Below, one piece after another: positions 22,126 to 33,071 of a stretch of DNA of 64,000 bases. Where the stretch lies: contig JAGFNQ010004005.1 of NCBI GenBank assembly GCA_024364735.1, positions 330,176-394,175 on the forward strand. Direction: 5' to 3'. Numbering within the stretch: position 1 is the stretch's first letter; each line of letters opens with the position of its first letter. A program made the translations under genes and the position numbers. This DNA comes from Boesenbergia rotunda. Lineage: Eukaryota > Streptophyta > Magnoliopsida > Zingiberales > Zingiberaceae. Below the pieces are notes generated by a model. It ran no database searches. It saw only the letters and a program-made list of their open reading frames with translations, and was not told the DNA's origin.

Positions 22126-25100
22126 TTATTCTACAGAACACAATCCTAACTGCCTTCTTAGTGAGCTGAACTCAGACTCAGGTAAAGGTTTTGTGAATAT
22201 ATCAGCTAAGTTGGATTTTGAGTCTATATGTTTAAGTACTATCTCACCCCTGGCTACATGGTCTCTTACGAAGTGATGTTTAACTTCTATGTGTTTTGTT
22301 CTGGAATGTTGGATTGGGTTCTTGGTTAGATTAATTGAACTTATGTTGTCAATAAATACTTGAGTTTGGGTGTAGTTGAGTTGGAAGTCCTTAAGAGTGT
22401 GCATCATCCATAAAAGTTGTGCTACACATTCTCCTAAGGCTACATACTCAGCTTCAGTTGTGGACAGAGCTACACAGTGTTGTTTTCTGCTGCACCAACT
22501 TACTAGACTATTTCCTAATAGTTGGCAGCTTCCACTTGTGCTCTTTCTATCTAATTTACAACTAGCATAGTCAGAATCCGAGTATCCTGACAAATTGAAG
22601 GTTGATGTTCTAGGATACCAAATCCCTACATTTAGGGTGCCCTTTACATATCTTAGTATTCTTTTTAGGGCTGCTAAGTGTGTTTCCTTAGCACAGGTTT
22701 GGTATCTAGCACACATCCCTACAGCAAAAAGAATGTCAGGTCTGCTGGCTGTAAGGTACAGTAGACTACCTATCATACTTCTATATAGTTTGAGGTCGAC
22801 TGGCTTACCATCAGGGTCACTATCTATTTTTACATTAGTGGCCATGGGGGTACTTATGCTTTTAGAGTTATCCATTTTAAATTTCTTTATTAACTCTTTA
22901 GCATATTTGGATTGATGGACGTAGTTTCCATCTCTAGTTTGTTTGATTTGTAGTCCTAGGAAAAAGGTAAGCTCACCAACTAAGCTCATTTCAAATTCAT
23001 TTTCCATTATCTTGACAAACTCTTTTAGGAAGTTTATGTTGGTGGATCCAAAGATTATGTCATCTACGTAGATTTGGGCAATAAATATATCTTTTCCTAG
23101 GGTTTTAATAAATAAGGTTGAATCAATTTGTCCTTGTTTAAATTCTTTAGAAGTTAAGTAGGTTGATAGACGTTCATACCAAGCCCTAGGTGCTTGTTTT
23201 AACCCATATAGTGCTTTAGTTAATTTGTAAACGTGGTCAGGTTTGTCTAAGTCCTCAAACCCGGGGGTTGTCCTATATAAACTTCTTCTTTAATGAATCC
23301 ATTTAGGAAGGCTGACTTTACATCCATTTGGTATAGCTTAAATCCTTTGTGGGATGCAAAGGCTAACAACATTCTAATGGACTCAAGTCTAGCTACTGGG
23401 GCATATGTTTCATCGTAATCTAATCCCTCTACTTGGCTGAATCCCTTAGCTACTAAGCGGGCTTTATTTCTAACTATTTCACCTTGATCATTTAGCTTAT
23501 TCCTAAAGACCCACTTAGTGTCAATGATGGATTTGCCTTCAGGTTTAGGCACTAGTTCCCAGACTTGGTTCCTCTCAAATTGGGCTAATTCTTCTTGCAT
23601 AGCTATGATCCAATCAGGGTCAGGTAGGGCTTCATCTATAGTTTTGGGTTCTATTTTTGATATCATAGCTATTTGACTAAGGTTTCTATAGGAGGATCTA
23701 GTCCTGACTCCTAGAGTTGGATCACCCACAATTTGATCGGTTGGGTGACTGAGTCTGGGTTTCTTGGTTCTTCTAGAACTTGGTTCAGCCTCAGGTCCGG
23801 CTGGTCGGTTTGGTTCACTATTTGATTCGACTCTTTGAGCTGGTTCATTTGTTGGTTCGATAATTGGTTCAGTTGACTCATTAATTGGTTCAATAGTTAG
23901 TTCGTTTAAGGGTTCAATTAAAGGTTCACTAGTTTGTTCATTATTTTCTTGATCAGAATTTGATGAAGTTAGGTCTGGATTATCAGATGTTGAGTTGACT
24001 TCTTCATCAAATATTAAGTTTGTTGTTTCTTCAATTTTCTTAGTTTGTTTGTTGTAAACTCTATAGGCTCTACTTGTGGTTGAGTATCCTAGGAAGATAC
24101 CTGGGGTTGATTTGGACTGAAATTTCCCTAAGTAGTCTTTGGTGTTTAGGATATGGACTTTGCATCCAAAGACCCTTAGGTAGTGTAGATTTGGGAGCCT
24201 ATGGTAGTACAGTTCATAGGGTGTTTTGTTGTGTCGCTTGTTAATCAGAACCCTATTTGGATGTAACAAGCCGTACTAATCGCTTCTGCCCAATATTGGT
24301 TTGCTAGTTAAATTCGTTGAGCATAGCCCTAGCGGCTTCCTGTAATGTTCTATTTCTTCTTTCGACTATCCCATTTTGTTGGGGGGTTCTAGGACATGAA
24401 AATTCATGTAAATACCCATTGACCTTACAAAATTCCTCGAACCGTTGATTTTCAAATTCTCCCCCGTGGTCACTCCTAAGTCTTTTAATTTTAGTATCGT
24501 TTTGATTTTCAATTAATTTACAGAAATCATTAAATAGGTTTAGGGTTTCATCTTTGGTTTTTAGAAACCTAACCCAGGTGAACCTAGAATAATCATCAAC
24601 TATTACTAAGCAGTATCGGTTCCCGCTTAGTGACTTGGCTCCATGTGAATCAAATAGGTCAAGGTGCAGGAGCTCAAGTGTGGTTTGAGTTAGGTCAGAT
24701 TGGATTAGTTTGTGATTAGATTTGGTTTGTTTACCTTGATTACATGATTCACATATTAGGTTTTCATTGTTTTTAATTTTGGGGATTCCTTTGATTAGGC
24801 CAAGTTGGGTGACTTTTGAGATAGTCCTCAGATTAGTGTGACCTAGTCTCCTATGCCAGAGGTTCGATTGTTCTAACTGAGTTAACATACATTTGGGTAC
24901 TGAGGGAAGGTTTATAGTGTATACATTATTTTTCCTAGTGCCCTTAAGTATGATTTCTGAGTCTTGTACATTTCTAATCAGGCAGTTAGAATTGTTGAAG
25001 GTGACTATATAACCAGAATCACATAACTGACTTATGCTAAGCAAGTTAAATTTGAAGTTTTCAACCAAAAGAACTTTCTTAATAATAAAGTCAGATTTAA

Positions 25101-25260
25101 GCTCAATATTACCTGACCCAATTACCTTGAGTGTAGCATTGTTACCAAATGCCACTTAGCCTAGGTTCTTGAACTTGAGTTTGGTGAACTTCAATTTATC
25201 TCCTGTCATGTGTCTGGAGCAACCGCTATCCAACATCCATTGGTCCAAATCTTTATGTTC
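22126..25260 (-). pseudogene. pol: A pol: protease, integrase, RT, RNase H, broken
   Basis: On the minus strand it opens right after TAG 25261-25263 (EHKDLDQWMLDSGCSRHMTG, protease active Asp). A stop (TAA) at 25156-25158 interrupts the protease. GAG-pre-integrase (LWHRRLGHTNLR ... CESCNQGKQ) and the integrase triad (LLHLDLFD; RSDHGGEF; GIVERRNRTLQE) are present to 24304. Two small frameshifts lie between 24270 and 24310, and one at about 23256 (lost base in the CCCCCGGG run). RT keeps WVFRNKLNDQGE, QMDVKSAFLNG and YVDD (23059-23070). RNase H has YSDSDYASCKLDRKSTSG, STTEAEY and FIDN. The frame ends at 22126 with GLCSVE. Confidence 0.9.
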
Positions 25261-25946
25261 CTACACATAAAGAGTTTTATTGATTTGGATCCAATTAGAG
25301 TCAGGAATAGCTTAAATTGAGTTTCACTGCCTAGTCTGTCTCACCCAAATCTAAGGTTTTCAACCACGTTAGCCTTATAGGTTTTGTGAGACAGGTTTTG
25401 ATAAGTAAAATTGTTTTGAAAAATTATTATTTATTTTGAAACCATTAAATTAATTTTTGAAAACAGTTAAGTTTATTTTGAAAGAGAATGTTTGAATCTA
25501 TACTTAACTGAAAGTTGTGTTAGATTTGAATTTGACAAAAAGTAATTTGAATTTGAAATTCAAAAATTGGCTTCCAGGTCTTGGCGAGGCACTAGGCCTT
25601 CTTTGGCCGTAGCCTTATTGGATCATCAACCCTTTCCTTGACAAAGCCGTTTAATGAAATTTCATTTTCAAAATTAATCTTTTGAAAAAGTTCTGGTCTA
25701 ACTAGTTTGGATTTTGGATCGGTAGCTTCGGCTAGTTTCACCAGTCTAAAGAGACCAAGTAAACTTGATCTTATTAGAATTAGTTTCCCTAACGTACTAT
25801 CATCTCACCTCCATCCAATACTATATTTTCAAATTTCAGTTAAGTTTGTTCAGTCCTTATACTAACCATTCCTATGTCTAAGCATGGTAAATTACAGAAA
25901 TTTAAGTAGACAATCAAACATGCAATTTGCAATCAAGAATTAAATT
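25261..25946 (-). other. A gag-pol spacer
   Basis: About 0.7 kb without a long frame separates gag from pol. It is conserved in position and sequence with 57694-58404 (D) and in part with 32460-33071 (B). It ends TTTATGTGTAG directly before the pol frame, which could act as a splice acceptor. Confidence 0.6.
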
Positions 25947-27599
25947 TTATCTAACAATAAATATAGTTTTTAATTTGGCTCCCCCTGGACTAAAGCCACG
26001 ATGATGGTTAGGCAAGATGTGAATCTTGTCCTTGGGGATCCAATACTGATTTGATCCAGTTGGTTTGTTCAGGCACAGTTTGGGTACCCATGCCTGAATT
26101 TTACCTCTGGATTGATTCAGTACAGCAAGGTAAGATCTTTGTCGGGATTTGGTTCTATAACCAAGTCCGGATCGATTTAGAACTGATTTCTGCTTTCCAA
26201 GAATCATGTCAAAACCCTTGGAACCAGATGTGAATCGTTCTAAAGCTGATCTAAGATCCTTAACCTGAGTTTTCAGGGAGGAGTTCTCCTTCTCAAGTTT
26301 TTCAACTTGAGTAGGAGTTCCTTCTTGAACCTTCTCGGTTAAGAGTTTAGAGTCAGCTCCCTCCTTCAGGAGTTTTACTTCCTGTCGGAGGGATTCAACT
26401 CGGAGTTTGGCTTTCGCCAAATCTCGAGAAAGATAAGATATAAGTTCATTTAATTGACTTCTATTGAAACCACATACCTTGATTTCGCCGTCTTCTGAAA
26501 AGGTTAGTCTGCCGTCGTCCTGTTCTGATTCCGACTCGGTCTCGACTTCTTCTGAGGCGGTCAGGGCTAGTAGGTTTGACTGGGGTGCTTCTTCTTCTTC
26601 TTCTGAGGAAGATTCGTCCCAGGTTGCTTGGAGTGCTTTCTTTCTTCTTGTCTTCTTGGTCTCCTTTAGGTTTGGACACTCCGTCTTGTAGTGACCCTTC
26701 TTCTTGCACTCGTAGCAAGTCACGTTGGGCTTGTTTTTGTCATTTGTGGGTTCAGCTGGTTCGTCCTTTCTTCGGTTGGCCTTCCTTCTGTTGGTTTGGT
26801 TCTTCAATTCTTTATAGTAGCTTCGGGCCAATCGGACCAGCTTCGGTCGATCTCCTTCTTCGTCTTCTGAGTCTGAGTCTGAGTTAGACTCGGGTTCAGG
26901 TTGTGGCTTTTTCTTTGTTGTCCTTCCAGCTTTTCCTGCAACAAAGGCACTACCTTTCTCGGCCATATTACAGTTAGTCTGTTCATGAAGTTCTAATTCG
27001 GAAAATAATTCATCTAGTTTAATTTTTGAGAGATCCCTTGTAACCTTGTATGCATCTACCATAGATGCCCACAAGGTGTTTCTAGGGAAAGCATTTAAAG
27101 CATACCTTATTATGTCACGGTTTTCGACCTTGTGACCTATAGTGTGAAGACCATTCATCAATTCTTGGATTCGTGCGTGAAGCTGGGCTGCTGTTTCGTT
27201 GTCGGCCATCTTGATGGTATACAATTTGTTCAGGAGCAGATCTCTCTTACTGATCCGAGTGTCTGATGTTCCTTCGTGCAGCTCGATCAATTTTGCCCAC
27301 TGCTCCTTAGCACTGTTGAAGGGGCCCACCCGGTTCGGTTCCTCTTTTGTTAAACCGCATTGTAGGGTCTGTGTTGCCTTTGCATCGGCTTCTATTCTTC
27401 ATTTCAGAGCAGTGTCCCATTCTGAGTAGCTTTGAGGAACTCCTTCAGCAGTTTTGGGTATCTCCAGTCCGGACTGGATGATAATCCACATGTCCACCTG
27501 AGTTTTCAGGTGGACCTCCATTCGACTTTTCCAGTAGGAAAAGTCTTCTCCACTGAAAAGTGTAGGTCTGGTGGTGCTGAATCCTTCTTGCATGGCCAT
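25947..27599 (-). pseudogene. gag: A gag (UBN2, CCHC), one premature stop
   Basis: Minus strand, ATG at 27599 (MAMQEGFSTTRPTLFSGEDF). A TGA at 27399-27401 replaces an Arg codon (CGT or CGA in relatives). The UBN2 region is GPFNSAKEQWAKLIELHEG ... TLWASMVDAYKVTRDLSK. An acidic linker leads to the zinc knuckle CYECKKKGHYKTEC (about 26690-26730). Acidic Ser/Glu tracts and a predicted coiled coil (LAKAKLRVESLRQEVKLL; VEKLEKENSSLKTQVKDL) follow. The end has the motifs KQKSVLNRSGLGYRTKSRQR, WVPK and WIPKDKIHIL. Length, about 550 codons, matches D's gag. Confidence 0.9.
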
Positions 27600-27644
27600 T
27601 TAATCTGAAAAAAATAACTAACAAAAATTTCCCAAGACTTGGTC

Positions 27645-29011
27645 TGTTGGATCGTGAAAACCGATAGAGGGGGGGTGAATATCGAAAATCGTTCGGATTT
27701 ATCGAAAAAGTAGTTACGCAACGGAATAAAACAATCAAACGCAAACACAGTAATTTTACTTGGTTCGGAGCCTAGGTCGACTCCTACTCCAAGGCCCACG
27801 GTCGTTGACCGTTTACTTTGGGCAATTCTATATGAGGCGCAATGAAAGTTTACAAATATTGATTTACAAATACAATATAGTAAACTTAACAAAAAGAAAG
27901 TTCTTCTTTTTACCGACGTCCGATGAATGTTGACTTTTCCGGAGCAGCGGGACGTCGTAGGCTCAAGTTGGGAGGTTTCCGGAGCGAGGCGCGAGAGCGG
28001 AAGAGCGTAGAAGCGTTGATTGGAAGTGTTGTTCGAAGCTTGGGGTCGAGGTCCCTTTATATTGGGCCTGGGGGCGCCCGGATCGTCCGGGGCACCCCCC
28101 CACGTGGCATTTGATCCGTCAATGTCTCGGTCAGCGTCTGATCCCTTTACCTTCGGGATCAGGTTTGACCGGGGCGCCCGGAGCGCTCGGGGCGCCCGGA
28201 TTGACCGGGTCAAACTTCTATCTTCTAGCTTCGCGAGGGTGTGCTTTGGTAGCTGGCCCTGGGGGTGCCCGCAGCGCAGGGGGCGCCCGGGAGCAGCGGG
28301 GGCGCCCGGGAGCACGGGGGCGCCCGGGAGTTGAACTGTCGAAGCTGTCTTGGCTTTGTTGTGTTTTGTGTTTACCTTGGGGGCGCCCGGGACACTCCGG
28401 GCGCCCTGGTCAGCTATTGCCTCATTCCTTTGAGGCTCTCTGAGCTGCAGACACACGTTCCTTCGGTCCTGCATCCAGGGTTAGTCCAAAACACAATGAA
28501 ACAATAAATTATTATTTTATACAGCCTTAGCTGTCTTGGTTCTGACTTTGGGTCTCCAAAATGGAACCCTAGGTCGAACCGACGCCTACTGTTCCCTCGA
28601 TGGGGAACGCGTCCTCACCTACTCCTCTCGGGAGAATGTACCTGATGCCAACCGCTCCTTTGGTTGGACTTTTGCCTGGCGGTCCTTTGCCAGGTCTTGG
28701 ATGCCGAGCTGTCCTTCACCTGTTGCCTAGCAATCCTTCGCTAGGGCTTTTTAGTCCCTGGCATTCCTTCACCAGTGCCTAGTATTCCTTCACTAGGGCT
28801 TTTTGCTCTGGCATTCCTTCGCCAGTGCCTAGTATTCCTTCACTAGGGCTTTTTGCTCTGGCATTCCTTCGCCAGTGCCTAGCAGTCCTTCGCTAGGACT
28901 TTTTAGCCTGCACACTAGAGTACTTTGTTAGACAACAAGTAAGACTTAACTTTTGAACCCTGTTGCCATTATCAAAACACATGTTTGACTGTGGTGCTTT
29001 CTGCACCAACA
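27645..29011 (-). repeat. 3' LTR of B
   Basis: Termini are TGTTGG...CCAACA. The U3 shows AGCCCTAG/CCAGTGC-type repeats (28690-28900), GC-rich hairpin modules (28068-28410) and a TATA-like TATAAAGGGAC (about 28052-28062) on the minus strand. Confidence 0.9.
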
Positions 29012-30478
29012 ATCTCCCCCTTTTTGATTTATGGTAACCCTAGTTCAAAAAGTTAAGTTTAATCAAAGTATGAATAAAAACCACTGAGTTTTGTTCCTCC
29101 CCCTAGATTTTTTCAAAAATTCGTGGGGTTCTAAAAAACTTTACTTAGTATGATTTTGCACTTTGCAAACTTAAGTTTAGGTACTTTGGAATTCTTTTGA
29201 TAACTTAAGGTTTTAAAAGTACATAGAAGAGTTGAAAGCATAAGTTTAGAGTACTTAAAAAATTTGAAGTCTTAAGTTTTTAAAGTACTCAAAAGGTTTT
29301 TGCAAGTTTTAACTTAAGTACCAAAAAAAACTTAAATTTTTGAAGAGCTTAATTACTTAGATAATTTTTGAAAGGCTTAAGTACTTAGATAATTTTTGAA
29401 ATTTGAAAAGCTTAAGTACTTAGATAATTTTAGAAATTTGAAAAGCTTAAGTACTTAATAAAGTTTTCAGAAAGCTTAAGTATTAAGTTCTGAAAAACTT
29501 AAGTATAAAGTTTTGAAAAAACTTAAGCTCTCTCCTTTCCTATCTTGGTATCAGAGCCTTAAATGAAGTTTTGAAAAAGTTTAAGTACTTAATACAGTTT
29601 TGAAAAGGCATGAGTGTTTTGAAAAACTTAGTACTTTTTGAATAAAGGATAGAGTGTTTAAAAAAATTTTGAAAATTTAAACTCTCTCCTTTCTATCATT
29701 CATGAGTGTTTTGAAAAACTTAGTACTTTTTGAATAAATTTAAACTCTCTCCTTTCTATCTCTCCCCCTTTGCCATATATCAAAAAACCAGATAATTATA
29801 GCAGAAAGTAAATTTCAGAACGGAAATAAATTTTATAAAGAAAAATACTTGCATGACTTTGCTGTACTGATCCAGGACTTAGACCAAATCAGTTGATTTT
29901 TTCTTGTAGGGACCTGTCTAACCCATTTAGCTACTTACTAACTGTTATAAACAGTAGCTTTTGCTAGGGTTAGTTAAGTTAAGTGTTTCTGTTTAAGTTA
30001 GATTTTCTAAGCTTGACACTTAACTTAATTGCTATATAAGTTGTATTTAGTGCCCCAATTACTGCAGATGCACTGACTTAAAGCATCTTGAATCAAGGCA
30101 AAGACCTAAGCATCTCAACCCTTTCTAGGTTATCAATCAAAGTATCCTAAGGTGCTTGTGAGATGCTGACTTCTAAATCTATAGGTGCATGCAGTTCTAG
30201 GGTTAGGGCCTAAGCTAAGTCCATTTGCGAAAAAACCCTAGTTTTGAAAGGGGGTAGTTTTGAAATAAAACTGAGTTCGAAAAAAGATTTAATACAAACT
30301 GATTTTGAAATTAGTAAAACAATTTTTTTAAAAAATTCTGTTAAAAATTGATTAAAAAATTAAGCAAAAGCAGTTTTTCAAAATTCTTTTTGAAACTGAT
30401 TTTTAAATTAAAGCAAAGAAAAAAAACAACAGTAGAGTTAATCTATTCTACAGAACACAATCCTAACTGCCGAATAGA
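29012..30478 (-). other. B polypurine tract and 3' untranslated region
   Basis: The purine tract ATCAAAAAGGGGGAGAT (minus) is at 29012-29028. Positions 29100-29700 carry AGCTTAAGTACTTAG-type repeats as in A, with a small local duplication around 29540-29760. Positions 29880-30480 follow A's 21650-22150 closely. The segment ends with the last codons and stop of the lost pol. Confidence 0.8.
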
Positions 30479-30600
30479 CAAAAAACAAGTACTCATAAGC
30501 TAGTCAACATAAAATAGTGAATACAGTTATACAGTCAAACATAAGTCAACCCTACTGAGTAGGGGCAGTCAAATAGTTATTGGTACAATGCTAAGCAACT

Positions 30601-31907
30601 CTAGGACAAGGGACCGGGATGATCAGATGGGCCAGGCTGCCATGAATCGAATCGTGCCATCATCTCGATGTATCGAGCATCAGCCACTTCTCGATCGGCC
30701 CTACGAGCGTCCCTCTGCTCGATGTTTCGAGCATCAGCCACCTCTCGGTCGGCCCTACGAGCATCCATCTGCTTGATGTGATAGGCCTCGACCTCCTCTC
30801 GGAGACTCTGAACCTGTGTCTCTAAATGTGTCACTCTCTCGTAGAGTGTCGGTGGAGCGGGCTGGTCTATGTGTGCTCGGGCTGCTACAGCTATGTCTCC
30901 AACGTCGACCTCAATCTCCTCGTCTGAGTCGATCGGGGCCCCCGCCTGCTGTCGTCTCCAACTCAGAAACCCAGTGGCCGGTACCTCTAGACCTGCTAAC
31001 GAGAAGTTCCTAAATCCTATTTCATCAAAATCGGTCAAAGCGGTTATTTCACCCACGGTTATGTCACGACTGTGGTGATGAATGAGAGAGGTGATGATGT
31101 GGCAGTATGGAGTACGCACTCGTCCCTGGGTCGTAACACTGGACGCATGCAGAATAGAATGAAACATGTGTAGTCCAATGTCGATGTCAAGGTGGTGGAC
31201 TAGGGCATACAGGAGGAAGGCATGAAAGGGTCGCATGGTCCCGAGATCTCTAGTGGAGAGTGGTAAGTTACAGCGGACCAGGACTCTGTACAGGGCATAG
31301 TCCTGTGCCTGAAGGTCAACGGTTTGGAATCGTCTATTTGGGGGGAGTCTAGCTTCCCTATAGAAGTACGAGTGGATAGTGTCTAAGGTGATGTGAGAGT
31401 AGGGAGGGTCAAATGGAGGATTCCTAGGTGGATAGCAGCAGAATGTGGGCTGAGAAGATCATAGTCCAAGGAATCGGTTTAGTAAACTAGGGGTGATAGA
31501 CAAAGGTATCCCTTGAACAGTAGTGTGAAACATGAGATTATCTTGTCGAATTATATTATTGTAGAACTCTGAACATAAGGATTCATTAATGCTATGAGTG
31601 CAGAAGACAAGATTATCTAATTGATAGAAGTTTATAATATTCATGGTTACGGGGCATGATTGAGTAAAGAAGTGTCTATTAAGATAGCTCGTCTTAATAG
31701 GTTTGTAAACGGTTTGAGCAAACTTGTTACATAATTCTAGAGTGGGGAACCTAGGGTCGGGACTAGGTTCGGCACCGGGGTTGGCCGGGTTTGGTCGGCG
31801 TCTTCTAAGTTAAGGAAATTAAAAGAAGCATGAAGATATTGCATTAAAAATAAATTTAAATGCAATAAAAATAAATAAAAATTATACCGGGCAGCTCGGG
31901 GAGGCAT
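30601..31907 (-). pseudogene. two-exon gene carried by element B; putative plant transposon protein type
   Basis: Minus strand. The ATG at 31907 begins a 20-nt exon 1 (31888-31907; MPPRAA). An 83-nt intron follows (31805-31887, GT at its start, CTTAG at its end). Exon 2 (31804-30601) continues in phase to TAG at 30601-30603, giving 407 codons. One in-frame TGA at 31459-31461 (codon 122, right after FLGL) is the only break and could be a deaminated CGA. The central block (PFHAFLLYALVHHLDIDIGL ... TPYCHIITSLIHHH) resembles the 'putative plant transposon protein' domain found as an accessory ORF of plant LTR elements; this is from memory, not a search. Next come an acidic stretch, a coiled coil (ERVTHLETQVQSLREEVEAY) and two copies of DARRADREVADAR. 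It replaces pol. Confidence 0.7.
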
Positions 31908-31995
31908 GGTTGAGGATGAGGACTTGCAAGATCTCCTTGGAGTGAAAGAAGTGAAGAAGGAAGTTGAGTTTGGTGTGGGAAGAGAGGGGAATTAG

Positions 31996-32280
31996 GGTGC
32001 CTTATATAGGCAGATCAGTGGGGGCGCTCGGGACGTTCCGGGCGCCCTGGTCAGGGTTGCTGCCAAAGGCACTGTCTTTGGCTGGTTGGGGGCGCCCGGG
32101 ACAGCCCGGGCGCCCTCGTCAGGCTGGTTTTGCAGCTTTTGCTGCAATGAGAGTGATGGGGGCGCCCGCGTGGTTCCGGGCGCCCAAGTCAAAGGCAGAG
32201 GCAGCTTTTATGCCTCGAGGGAAGGAAAAGGTATGGGAGGTGGCGCCCGTGTGGTCTCGGGCGCCCGGAATAGTATCGGT
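31996..32280 (-). promoter_or_regulatory. promoter-like region of the B-borne gene: TATA plus four GC hairpin modules
   Basis: A minus-strand TATA box (CTATATAAGGC, about 32000-32011) lies about 95 bp upstream of the ATG. Immediately upstream are four modules in which GGGCGCCC-type arms face each other across about 8-10 bp (about 32022-32052, 32087-32116, 32158-32188, 32241-32270). The family-Z LTRs have the same module type in the same position relative to TATA. Confidence 0.65.
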
Positions 32281-32328
32281 AAGGATAATTTTTATGTCTT
32301 GTCATTATTTAACCATGATTTAATCTGT

Positions 32329-32434
32329 TTTGACCATGGTTTGACTATGTTGACCATGGTTTGACTATGGTTTGACTGCTTTGACCATGGTTTGACTATG
32401 TTGACCATCGTTTGACCAAGTTGACTACTATATA
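32329..32434. promoter_or_regulatory. array of ten TTGAC (W-box-like) motifs
   Basis: Within about 105 bp there are ten plus-strand TTGAC(C/T) motifs in alternating units TTTGACCATGG and TTTGACTATG, some centred on CCATGG. TTGAC(C/T) is the core of the WRKY-factor W box. The array lies upstream of the GC modules and TATA of the B-borne gene. It could equally be a simple tandem duplication without function. Confidence 0.6.
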
Positions 32435-32459
32435 GGTATTAAAATAATTATAATTGAGT

Positions 32460-33071
32460 TTATTTTTGCTGTCTCACCCAATCTAGGGTTTTCAATCACG
32501 TTAGCCTTTTAGGTTTTGTGAGACAGGTTTTGTTAAGTAAAGTTATTTTGAAAGCCATGATTTATTTTGAAAATCTTAATTAATTTTTGAAAACATTTCA
32601 ATTTATTCTGAAAGGAGATGTTTGAATCTATACTTAACTGAAAATTGTGTTAGATTTGAATTTTATAAAAAGTAATTTGAATTTGAAACTCAAAAATTAG
32701 CTTCCAGGTCTTGGCAAGGCACTAGGCCTTCTTTGGCCGTAGCCTTATTGGATCATCAACCCTTTCCTTGATAAAGCCGTTTAATGAAGTTTCATTTTCA
32801 AAATTAATCTTTGAAAAAGTTCTAGTCTAACTAGTTTGGATTTTGGATCGGTAGCTTCGGCTAGTTTCACCAGTCTAAAGAGACCAAGTGAACTTGATCT
32901 TATTAGAATTGATTTCCCTAACGTACTATCATCTCACCTCCACCCAATACTATGTTTTTAAGTTTCAGTTAAGTTTGTTCTGTCCTTATACTAACCTAAG
33001 TCTAAGCATGATAAATTACAGAAATTTAAATAAACAATCAAACATGCAATTTGCAATCAAGAATTAAATTT
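32460..33071 (-). other. B gag-pol spacer, truncated at the foreign segment
   Basis: This is homologous to 25330-25946 of A. Homology stops near 32460 (ATTGAGTTT then TGCTGTCTCACCC), where the foreign segment begins, so the acceptor-like end and the pol start are gone. Confidence 0.7.

Noticed and set aside
27506..28474. 322-codon minus-strand frame
   Set aside because: Runs through the B LTR and across its boundary into A's leader; an LTR frame opened by GC-rich repeats rather than a gene. The true gag start is at 27599.
27645..29011. Reading 27645-29011 as a shared LTR between two tandem elements
   Set aside because: LTR pairing by sequence and the TSDs CAATT and TGGTC show nesting (B within A) instead.
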